From Flabesymbios commensalis (lineage: Eukaryota; Annelida; Polychaeta; Terebellida; Flabelligeridae), in the NCBI GenBank assembly GCA_964017125.1, contig OZ024914.1, positions 16,416,420 to 16,480,419 on the forward strand: a stretch of DNA of 64,000 nt, in the 5' to 3' direction. The notes under the pieces were generated by a model. It did no database searches and had not been told where the DNA came from. It saw only the letters and a program-made list of their open reading frames with translations. A program made the translations under genes and the position numbers. Every line of letters starts with the position of its first letter. The stretch's first letter is position 1. Of this stretch, positions 35,201-47,200 are shown piece by piece.

Positions 35201-38200
35201 AATAGGCCTATATCATTATTACAAATCATTTATAATGCGGTCCATCAAAAAAAATCGGATAGCTGTACATACGAAAAACAAGACAAAAATAAAAGTAGAC
35301 GAAAGTATGTACAAGTTTACAAGACGTCAGGTGTCTAGCATACTAAATAACCTTAAAATATACAATATTCATTGCGTCAGGTCACCAGTAAGCAGCAGGT
35401 AAGTTGAAAAAATGTTTTTTATTTGTCTATTTTTTGATATCGTGATTATGTAGCTCGTCATTTGAAGCTAGAAATTGAGTCAGCAATTATTTTATAGCTG
35501 CAAATTAGAGAAAAATATAATTGAACACGTTAGTGTCGCGTAAGGGTTAAAGGTGTGAGGTTACATAATGAGTCAACTGTAGGCTTACGACGGATTTATA
35601 CAACCCTTCCCGTCCCCGAAATGCGATGACGGACCGAGTATAACAATAGATACAACACTGAGGTGCTCCTCCTGTAAATTGCATAAAAGTTATTTTTAAA
35701 CTAATAATAGGATAGTATGTCAGCGTATGCCGGGCTGAATCTTGTAAGGATATACATGTATTATGGTGATACATTTGCTTTTATATCACCAGTAACTGAT
35801 GTGTGACTGTTATCGCAAAACAATTCTGTAGTGCAAAGCCTTGATCTTTTCCCTGACACAATGGGTGTTCAGGCTCATTTGAACGTTTTTTTTATAGTGG
35901 CGGCCAATTGTTGCCGGCACTGGCCCAAAATTTAAACATCATTAGAACCACTGTAAGCTTTCAAGCTAGCGTGTTTTGCAACGTAAAGCTTTAGACACAG
36001 ACAATTTATATTTGTATTTATTTATTTATTTTAATTCGCCAAGTAGTAGGCCTACATGGAACATACAATACTAAGTGTACTGATAAGAAAATGCAATATT
36101 ACACTATTGGCTGGGACGTAGCATCAGATATGCAATATCTGTCCCATAACAAAATATTTTCACCACTTTTTATATCTATATGTGACTTGATCTGGCAAAA
36201 TGAGTTTTAAGCTGCATATTTAAATATTAGAGTTTCTAAGATATCCCGAACCTACACAAAATTACCTTTGAAATGGTATATCACATAAATCTGTAGCGTG
36301 TTTAACTCCAAAAATATGACACGACAAACTCAGAAAAATATGAAGTATGAAATTGCATAATTTTGATAAAATGGCATTTGAAGTTCAAAAAGGCAATTTG
36401 TGCACTACCCCCATTGTCTTAAAAGTGATTAAGATTCGTTTTGCCAGATCGGGTCACATATATATCAACATGAAGTAACATATATCATAATCATTTTTTT
36501 ATTGAATACATTTCATATAATTAATTTTTACAACCAAAGTACTCGGTACGTGTACTCAAGTACTTTTAAAGTACTTGTACTTGTACTCAAGTACTTTTGA
36601 AAATCCAGTACTTGTACTTGTACTTGTACTCGAGAGTACTTTTGTCTAGTACTCGCCCCAAGCCTGATACATTGTACATATTAGTATGATATGAGACAAG
36701 ACAAGAATATTTATTATGTATTATTATTTATACATTGTACATATTAGTATGATGTGAGACAGGACAAGAATTACAAAACACTCCATTAGTTGGTATTATA
36801 ATAACAATATAAGTCTATATGTTCGTAACTAATTTAACCTTTGGCTCCTCTTCGCGTTTATTATTTCTATGTCATTTATCCAGTGATTTTTTTATTTCAC
36901 TGACAGGCATTCCTTATCATTAGACCCATCCCAAATCCACGTGTATTGGATTGTTCCAAGATTTAAAGAATTCAGCTCGATAAAGACTTTCTGAAATCGC
37001 TCTGGCCACCCACGACCCCATAAGTCCGAAAAAATGAGATGCCCGGCTAAACATTATTAAATTTATATGTTCATTACTCATAGCTTTTTGCAACTATATT
37101 GTCTATAGCTCCTTTCTCCATTTGTCTGCAGAGTGGTGGCACCATTCTCATACCTCCTCGTATAGCATTGACATGCGCATGCTCCCCAGACCAAGAAGAA
37201 AACGACAAGCTCGGTTAAACACTGACTCGATTGCGGTGTACTTACGAGTATCACACATACTAGCACCATGACATGAATACTTCAAAGTTAAAGTTCAATA
37301 TTTTTTTTACTTCAAAAGCTTCCGCGTAAAATAAGTCGGCTTATCAATAATATTGGTAAAGTAAGTTTAGTAATCATATCTAAGACTCCCAGCATGCCTT
37401 GCGCACATTTTCAAAGTTTGTTAACTGGTATTTGCCAACAGTCTTCAAGTTCAATATCACAATATTTTATTGTAAATGACATTACATTTTATTGATTTAC
37501 GGGATTTTTTCCGGAAATCATGGATATCGATTAGATATCTGTGAAATTTCACAACCATATTTATCTGAATACTTTTGCACATTTAAAATTAATAGTGTTG
37601 ATATTTGTAAAATCATGTTAATGGTGCTTACCATTTCTGATTTGTGATTCTATTATTTGCAAGAACATGTTAAGTGAGTTTACCGTTAGTATTTGCTACA
37701 TGTTATTTAGTAATATTTACTGGTAAACGCACTTAACAGTTTTTAATAGTGAAATTTGTCTCACTAACAGCCATAAACATGTACTTGCTTCTGAGAAAAG
37801 TGCTTTATAATGGTCGTAGAGCAAAGATTTTTTACACAATAATCTTCCCTACCTCAGCACCTCGAATCCGTCGTAATCAGCAAGTACCTGTTATTGACGC
37901 TTAAAAGGTTATTGCATGGAGCCCTTCACATATTACAGGCTAAACGAACGAATCAAACATTTTATAATGTACACCACCATTTGATTTGACTTTTGATATT
38001 ACTAAACCGGCTACTATATCGGCTGCCAGTGCCACATTTTTTTATCATAGCTTTATAATCTAGAATATCAGATAATAACATACCTACATAATTATTTATA
38101 ATGATTTGGCTATATTTTTAACTGTTACACTTCCGCGTAAAAATGCGTATCGTGTAGCCTCGCTTGTATTGACGTTGATCTAAACTGAACCACTGCCAAG

Positions 38201-41200
38201 TTATTATTATCAAGTCTTAAAGCGTTGCACGATAAAATTTAATTTTTTACCCACTTGAAGTTGTGTCTCGCTGCCGCGACCCACAACTTCAAGTGGGTGA
38301 AAAATATATACATACATATTTAAATCTAAACATATGCCACTACAGTATAAGTTGAATGCAGATTTTTGCGTTTGTTTTGTTGTTTGAATGACAAATATAA
38401 ATGTTAAAATGGCTGTGGACGCCTTGATTAATAAGCAGACCCATGTTGAGTACCACTCATCTCCTCATACAATTAGTATAGGTATTCAACACCATCTGTA
38501 GATTAGCTCCTAACCCTTTAACCGCCGGTGCTGCATATATTCATTTTGTATTGGCATATTAAGTACCACGTTTTAAACATGTTAAAGATAAAATTTGACA
38601 TCAATCAGCAAGATTTGAAGAGTTTACCTCCATTTTGTCAAATCTGAATAATTTTCACTCACTTGAAGTTGTGGATCGCGTCAGCGAGACACAACTTCAA
38701 GTGGGTGAAAAATCAAATTGAATAATTTGGCGGTTAAAGGGTTAAAGCGCTGAAATACTTGTGGACCAAAAGGTGTTTTTTTAATTGGAAATCATCATAA
38801 ATGTCTTAGTTAGCTTTCTCCGCTTCATTTGAATACCCGTGTTAGTTGTCTACGACCATTATAAATATTTTTACTCTTACAGTGCGGGGATATACTTTAG
38901 ACGTCAGAATCTAACGTCTACAAACGTCAGATTCTGACGACTAAAGTCGATCCGCGCGCTGTAAGGAATAGTTTCCGTCTGCGCGACTAAAACTATATCA
39001 TCTGCGTACACCAATATGGAGACATTCTTCTCTCCAACTACAACACCTCTGTTCAACACATGTATTTGTTTTGCCAATTCATTGATAAATATATCAAGCA
39101 AACCATATAAAATGTTGATACATTTATCACAATTATAGTACCATTCATCAAAATGGGCGATTATATAAGTTGAATTACGTTCCGATATACAAACAAACAC
39201 TAAATAACAGAAAAAAAAATCATAAAATGACTGGAAAAAAAACATATGAAAAACATAATGTGGTGCGCACCATTAAATACTTACGTACTTACATCTTTTT
39301 TTTTATTTTTTTATTTTTCAAGATGTATATCTGTGACTTATTTCTAATTAATTTTACTGAAATACTTTTATTTTTTGTCTCATGTCGATATTTGCGTGGA
39401 ATCCGTGTGACTACATGCCTTTATAATTTTGTAAAAAAAAATCGGTTATTTTTGTAATATAAAGAGAAAAGAAATATAATTTGTGCCCGGGGGCCCACGT
39501 ATTTTTTGGTCCACCCCTAGCTTTATTACTTCGATAATTCACAAGCAAATATTTTCTTCATTTCTGTCCTATGTCAATATTCACATTAACCTATACATAT
39601 TATAGCGTATATAGCATAGGTAAATGTGAATAGCCTGTCAACTCCAAAGGAAACATATTGATACATCATTGTATCTATGTAATATAGATCTTCGTATGCC
39701 CAGACCTACTTTTACATGAGTAATTTATAACTTCTTCCAAGCATCTGTGGAAACAATTACTTGGAACTTAAACTATCTGCTTCCATGTGGACCGCGACTA
39801 TAGTTATGTTACCTTGGTATGATTTGTCAAACCTTTCTTGGTATTTAGACTTTTTGTGCACCGCATGTACACGCCCACAACACAATTGTTTAACTCTTTA
39901 AGTGCTTCATTACTACTTAACATTTTCCTTTCATTTGATGTTGGCATTGCTCACGCAATTGCCAACTTCAAATGAAAGGAAAATACCTCCTCACTTAAAA
40001 ATTAAACCTGCTAAATTTCACAATGGGGGCTTTACTCAAGATTTATACATGCATATTTGTTCAATTTCTGTCAAATTTTAGTTGTGGAAAAACAGTATGA
40101 ATGCGCTTAAAAGCGTCGCCCGCACTCAAAGGGTTAATAAGTTGTAACATATCTTACATGTTCAATGTTAGATCATTTCAAACGAAATTGAAATGAACCG
40201 ATGTAAATTCAAAAGCTGCCTACATAATACAACGTCACACTTTATACAGAAATAATTGAAAACTCTTAGTCGCTTACCTTTTACCCTATAGGGCTGCATT
40301 ATATAAGCTGATAAGGTCGATTCACACTAATATAAGGATAATTACGCAAATTGCGCCCTCGCCAATCGCTGTAGCGAGTGATTACTTTTAAATTAACTTT
40401 TAACACGCTGAATATTTACACATAAACCAAGAGACCAATGGTGTTCTCTTCAACCTGAAATAATCACAAATGTTTTAGTTAGCTTTTTCCGCTTAATTTG
40501 AATACCTATGTTATGTGTCTAAGGCCATTGTATTTTTTAAATTCGTTCAGTGTGGGGATCGACTTTAAACGTCAGAATTTGACGTCTGACGTCTAAAATC
40601 GGCCCCGTGCTGAAACGGTTAACGAGAATTATTCAGACAAGCGAATGATTCAATGTGAGCAGGCATTTTATTTAATTTACTACTTAGTAATCATTTAAAG
40701 CTGGTATATTACACTTCCAAATAATAGAAAAAATTCCATACATTGAAAGTGTCGGCCGCATTTATCCCTTTAAGGGCCCTAGGGTAGTGGTCAGCACCGC
40801 TGCCTTTCACGCAAGAGTTCGGGGTTCGTTTCCCGGTCTCGGCGGTTTGAAAGAAACAAAAATGTTTCTTTCCAATCCATTCGTGAAACGCAGTATTGCC
40901 CGACTCATTTCATTTTATTTATTCACCCTTCAAACCCTCATAATACTTCAAAGTATCAATTAGCATCTCTTAAAAAAACACTCCCTTTCCTACATCTAGG
41001 GGTTTAAGAACGAAATTTTACATGAAACTGTTTTAACCCTTTAACCGCCGGTGCCGCATATCTTCGGGTTTTCATTTTTTATTAGCACGTTAAACACCAC
41101 CTTTTAAACATGTTAAAGATAAAATGTGACATCAATGAGCAATATTTGGAAACAGTTGACCTCAATTTTGTCAAATCTGAATAATTTTCACTCACTTGAA

Positions 41201-44200
41201 GTTGTGGATCGCGTCAGCGAGACACAACTTCAAGTGGGGGAAAATTCAGATTAAATAATTTGGCGGTTAAAGGGTTAATAATAACGATTTTTTTTTATTT
41301 GTCACACAGTTTAGGCCATCTTCACCCACTACAAGTCGAGAATTGCGACAGCAGTTCGCGGCTTGTAGTTGATAAAGCTGACAATGGGGAGTTCAGGCTC
41401 GGAAGAGTTCAAGTTCCAATTATTCCACAGGTATGCTGCAGTAACATCCCACAAGGCGACCAACCCTTCCCTGAGGGTGCTACTAGGAGTTGGTGGCTGG
41501 GTGTTTGGGACTTCCAGGATGACAAAAATGATCAGCACCAGTGCTAACAGGCTGGAATTTGCGACTACTTCAGTAACTTTCCTCAGAAAATACAACTTTG
41601 ACGGTCTGGATCTGGACTTTGAATACCCTGGCAGCAGAGGAAGCCCCCTCTCGGACAAGGGTCGTTTTGTTAAACTCTGTAAGGTGATGTGAAACAAAAC
41701 AATTACTATTTAAAAGGATACACCACTCAAAGATGGCGACCAAAATAAAACATAGCGAGAGCCTATTTTTAACATTGTTTGATTTAAATTATCCATCCGA
41801 AAAATGTTTGCAGTGGTAAATCCGTTTAACTCATTTTATAGGCATATACTATTTTTTTCATAAAAATTGATATAAACGGGAACAAGTATTAAGACACTTT
41901 GAGTCCCCGACATCCAATTCTCTTTTAATATGCGCACTATTTTTGTAATATCACATTAATTACAAGAAATCGTGGTCAGCTCGGTGAGGCGAGCGAATAA
42001 AAAACATAGCAATTTAAATTAATCTTAAGCGTAAAATACACCAACGCGATTGCCCACGACGTCGCTTCCGTTTTTCAAACACATTATTTCATCATTGGCA
42101 CAACATACCAGCGCGACGACGTAGGCTTACGCGAGCGCGATAGGCAACGCGAGCATTTTCAAAACTGTTACATTTTCGTCGCGTGTCGCGCCGGTCGTCG
42201 CGCCGTTTGTCGCGCCTCGCATGTTGCGTTGGCCGTCGCGTTGGTATGTGAACAGTCAGGCGATTTTTACGTCTGTCGTCGCGTCCCTCATCGCAGTCAT
42301 TTAGATAAATTATAACGGGTTTTTTTTTAATGAATTGGAAATATCAGAGAGCAAATAAACGCAGTAGCGAATGCAGAAAAAGTGGACATGCAGAGTGTTT
42401 GAATATTTGAGTGGACATTTTTACAAGGGGACATGGAATTGCGGGATAATCCCCTTCGAGAAAAAGTAAAATATGAACATCAAATGCGATTTCGTAATAC
42501 ATTTGCCTAAAATGCGTGGATCGCTGAACGTACTGAGATGTAAAATAAATCATCACTAGAAATTAGGTGTGTGCGGAGGGGGTGTGCTTGAATACCATCA
42601 GCACTTCCCCTCCCCCTCCCATGGGTATTCGTGTTAATGCTGATATATTATTTGGTCTATTTTAAGTTGCAATCTATTCTCGTGATCAGTTTGTGAGCTG
42701 ATGATTTCTTTTATAATGTTCGAGCAAACACGAGAAGTAGACCCAGTGTCTGTTTAATGCTGTACCATCGTCTACAAGTCTGGCCCAACAAAACAAACAC
42801 TGAGTCAGCATCGCAGATTTAGCTGATCATTGAATTTGGCTGGATACCGCCACTGTGAAACGAAGGAGCGCGCAGCGCGTGGCCCTGCACGAAATTAACG
42901 TCGATACACTGGTTTCAACCTTAACTCGACGATGCCGCCTTTCACTTGATCACCTAGTCACATTGAGAGGGGCTCGGGAAACAATGATATCCCGCTGAAT
43001 GATTCACGCAGGACCAGCGGTGTTCGAACTCGGGACGCGTGGATGGCTGGCGTGTGAGTCCGGTGCTCTACCAATGCGCCACGTCCTCTTGTCTCTGTCA
43101 CAAGTAGCCCAGTAAACACAAACATTTGTATGACATCTGTACAATGTTGGAACAGTGTCGAAGGCGTTGTGCCGACGTTGTAATGTAATACAAGAGATTT
43201 TTGTTTACTTGGAAACTGGTATGGCACCACTTATATATGGATCACCTGTAGTACATGTATATAAAGGCTTATCGTATTTGAGGTGGATGCATGGTGTAAA
43301 AAAGTATCTTGATTTTCCAAACAGCCATATAATAATCCTAACTTTGTTTTATAATTATCTTTTTGCAGGTGTTAAAGTCTACATTTAAATCAGAAGTTTA
43401 CAACGCATCCGCAGGCCAGCATAAGTTAATATTGACAGCGGCTGTTCCGGCTGGACAATCGACTATTGACAATGGTTACGATATACCAAAACTCGCAAAG
43501 TAAGCTTATAGTTTACTATTTATTTCTAACAAACACCAGCCGTTAACATGGTTAATTGATTGTATTTTGTTTTAATCATTAGAGCGAATTTAGTGTTAAA
43601 TTAGTTTGAAAACAAAGAGATATGAATAAAAATAAATTCACGTATAAAAAATAATCATTGATTTCATCGCTTCAGTGGTTAATATTAATATGTTTTTCTA
43701 ATGTTGGTCCATCGTCTACGACGCTGTTCCACCATTAAACCAGCATTGGTTCAACGTCTCATGATCGCTGGGGTTCGCCTAGGTCACACAAATAGACTTT
43801 GGAAGCACAACACATCAAGGAGCTTTTAAACCCTGGGTAATGAGAAATAGCTAAGTCTATATGTAACATAAGTCATAGAGGGATTTATCTGTCATCATAT
43901 GTCAAGAAACTCCTGATCTGCCTACTGAAAAGGCTAGATTTATTTATTAATATTTATTTTATCAACACAATTATGTTGAAAAGATATCTCTGTGTGAGGT
44001 ATATGTTTTTAATATTACTATAAGGAAATTATTAAATTTGCATTATTTCGATAGCGGCCGATTTGCATTCTGGTATTGCAATATCGTTAAAAATGCAACT
44101 TGGAAATAAAAAAAACGGTCATAAATATGAAATGCTTTCACAAATAATGTATTTTCAAATTAATATAGAACAGTAAGGTCGCAAAATTTACCCTGGCAAA

Positions 44201-47200
44201 GAAAAATATTTGTGTTCAGCATGATCTTTTTCAAAAATAAGCTGTTTGTCAGTTTTTCCACAAAACTGCCCTTTGTATTTTGATTTCGCGAAATATATAC
44301 CTATATCTAGTCCATATATAATAATATTGAACGCGTGGATGACCGGACGGTTTTTTATTAAAATCAAGATATAGTGATGGCCTATTTGTGCTCATTGTAG
44401 CATGAAAATAGAAATTATCAGTGGAGCAGCCCAACACTGTTTCAATGCCGGGTCAACGTCAGATCAGATAATTATTATCGGTTGTTTTATTTCAGACAGT
44501 GGAGGGTATTGGTGTAGTGGTTAAACGTGTTGAAGCTACCTCTTCATGCATCATTCATTCATTCATTCATTCATTCATTCATTCATTCATTCATTCATTC
44601 ATTCATTCATTCATTCATTCATTCATTCATTCATTCATTCATTCATTCATTCATTCATTCATTCATTAATTCATTCATTCATTCATTCATCCATTCATTC
44701 ATTCATTCATTCATTCATTCATTCATTCATTCATTTATCCATTTATCCATTCATCCATTCATTCATTTATCCAATCATGCATTCCCTGATTTATTTATTT
44801 CAGGCGGTTGGACTTTGTAAACCTGATGGCTTATGACTTGCACGGCTCATGGGAATCAACTGTAGGATGTCATTCTGCTCTGTACCCCAGGTCTGGAGAC
44901 CCTAGTCCTACCCTCAACGTGGTAAGTTTGCTCTACACCCCAGGTCTGGGGACCCTAGTCCTACCCTCAACGTGGTAAGTTTGCTCTACACCCCAGGTCT
45001 GGGGACCCTAGTCCTACCCTCAACGTGGTAAGTTTGCTCTACACCCCAGGTCTGGGGACCCTAGTCCTACCCTCAACGTGGTAAGTTTGCTCTACACCCC
45101 AGGTCTGGAGACCCTAGTTCTACCCTCAACGTGGTAAGTTTTCTCTACACCCCAGGTCTGGAGACCCTAGTCCTACCCTCAACGTGGTAAGTTTGCTCTA
45201 CACCCCAGGTCTGGAGACCCTAGTCCTACCCTCAACGTGGTAAGTTTGCTCTACACCCCAGGTCTGGGGACCCTAGTCCTACCCTCAACGTGGTAAGTTT
45301 GCTCTACACCCCAAGTCTGGGGACCCTAGTCCTACCCTCAACGTGGTAAGTTTGCTCTACACCCCAGGCCTGGGGACCCTAGTCCTACCCTCAACGTGGT
45401 AAGTTTGCTCTACACCCCAGGTCTGGAGACCCTAGTTCTACCCTCAACGTGGTCAGTTTTCTCTACACCCCAGGTTTGGAGACCCTAGTCCTACCCTCAA
45501 CGTGGTAAGTTTGCTCTACACCCCAGGTCTGGAGACCCTAGTCCTACCCTCAACGTGGTAAGTTTGCTCTACACCCCAGGTCTGGAGACCCTAGTTCTAC
45601 CCTCAACGTGGTAAGGGTTGCTCTACACCCCAGGTCTGGGGACTCTAGTTCAAAACTCAACGTGGTAAGTTTGTGCTCTACACCCCAGGTCTGGGGACCC
45701 TAGTTCAAAACTCAACGTGGTAAGTTTGTGCTCTACACCCCGGGTCTGGGGACCCTAGTCCTACCCTCAACGTGGTAAGTTTGCTCTACACCCCAGGTCT
45801 GGAGACCCTAGTTCTACCCTCAACGTGGTAAGTTTGCTCTACACCCCAGGTCTGGAGACCCTAGTTCTATCCTCAACGTGGTAAGTTTGCTCTACACCCC
45901 AGGTCTGGAGACCCTAGTTCTAAACTTAACGTGGTAAGTTTGCTCTACACCCCAGGTCTGGAGACCCTAGTCCTACCCTCAACGTGGTAAGTTTGCTCTA
46001 CAACCCAGGTCTGGTGACCCTAGTTCTAAACTTAACGTGGTAAGTTTGCTCTACACCCCAGGTCTGGAGACCCTAGTTCTAAACTTAACGTGGTAAGTTT
46101 GCTCTACACCCCAGGTCTGGAGACCCTAGTCCTACCCTCAACGTGGTATGTTTGCTCTACACCCCAGGTCTGGAGACCCTAGCTCTAAACTTAACGTGGT
46201 AAGTTTGCTCTACACCTCAGGTCTGGAGACCCTAATTCTAAACTTAACGTGGTAAGTTTGCTCTACACCCCAGGTCTGGATACCCTGATTCTAAACCTAA
46301 CGTGGTAAGTTTGCTCTACACCCCAGGTCTGGAGACCCTAGCTCTACCCTCAACGTGGTAAGTTTGCTCTACACCCAAGGTCTGGAGACCCTAGTTCTAA
46401 ACTTAACGTGGTAAGTTTGCTGTACACCCCAGGTCTGGAGACCCTAGTCCTACCCTCAACGTGGTAAGTTTGCTCTACACCCCAGGTCTGGAGACCCTAG
46501 TTCTAAACTTAACGTGGTAAGTTTGCTCTACACCCCAGGTCTGGAGACCCTAGTCCTACCCTCAACGTGGTAAGTTTGCTCTACAACCCAGGTCTGGTGA
46601 CCCTAGTTTTAAACTTAACGTGGTAAGTTTGCTCTACACCCCAGGTCTGGAGACCCTAGTTCTAAACTTAACGTGGTAAGTTTGCTCTACACCCCAGGTC
46701 TGGTGACCCTAGTCCTACCCTCAACGTGGTAAGTTTGCTCTACACCCCAGGTCTGGAGACCCTAGTCCTACCCTCAACGTGGTATGTTTGCTCTACACCC
46801 CAGGTCTGGAGACCCTAGCTCTAAACTTAACGTGGTAAGTTTGCTCTACACCCCAGGTCTGGAGACCCTAGTTCAAAACACAACGTGGTAAGTTTTCTCT
46901 ACACCTCAGGTCTAGAGACCCTAGTCCTATCCTCAACGTGGTAAGTTTGCTCTACACCCCAGGTCTGGAGACCCTAGTCCTACCCTCAACGTGGTAAGTT
47001 TTCTCTACACCCCAGGTCTGGAGACCCTAGTCCTACCCTCAACGTGGTAAGTTTGCTCTACACCTCAGGTCTGGAGACCCTAATTCTAAACTTAACGTGG
47101 TAAGTTTTCTCTACACCCCAGGTCTGGAAACCCTAGTCCTACCCTCAACGTGGTAAGTTTGCTCTACACCCCAGGTCTGGAGACCCTAGTTCTACCCTCA

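Larger units (their letters stand above)
31886..36666. mobile_element. hAT-type element, 4.8 kb, with nested insertions
   Basis: It begins CAGGCTTTGGGC and ends GCCCCAAGCCTG (inverted). Perfect 8-bp duplications ATACATTG flank it (31878-31885, 36667-36674). An 8-bp duplication with CAGG ends is the hAT signature. Both subterminal regions (31900-32060 and 36536-36655) are packed with AAGTACTTGTACTC-type motifs, probably transposase-binding sites. No transposase was recognised. A SINE (32601-32913) and composite element copy 2 (33175-35050) lie inside and account for nearly half of the length. Confidence 0.88.
41684..43368. other. Intron 3: CpG-rich hairpin element and SINE pieces
   Basis: 42030-42300 is strikingly rich in CGCG/GTCG in an otherwise AT-rich intron. 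CATACCAGCGCGACGACG (42105-42122) is inverted as CCGTCGCGTTGGTATG (42234-42249), so it is an inverted-repeat element. A partial right end of the composite element (TTTAGCTGATCATTGAATTT, about 42818) is also present. No coding sequence was found. Confidence 0.6.

Noticed and set aside
38904-39245. A 113-residue host protein
   Set aside because: Only the middle ([12 protein letters not shown]...YADDIVL) is conserved-looking and it is a LINE palm motif. The rest is intron or MITE sequence.
41260-41547. A 95-residue frame starting inside the MITE and overlapping exon 3
   Set aside because: It reads exon 3 in the wrong frame. The chitinase frame starts at the acceptor at 41431.
42962-43095. A true tRNA gene
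   Set aside because: A and B boxes are present but the arms do not close into a cloverleaf, and the 3' part is unrelated to tRNA. A SINE head is the better reading.
44527-44836. Open frames encoding HSFI repeats
   Set aside because: Translation of an ATTC microsatellite in an intron.
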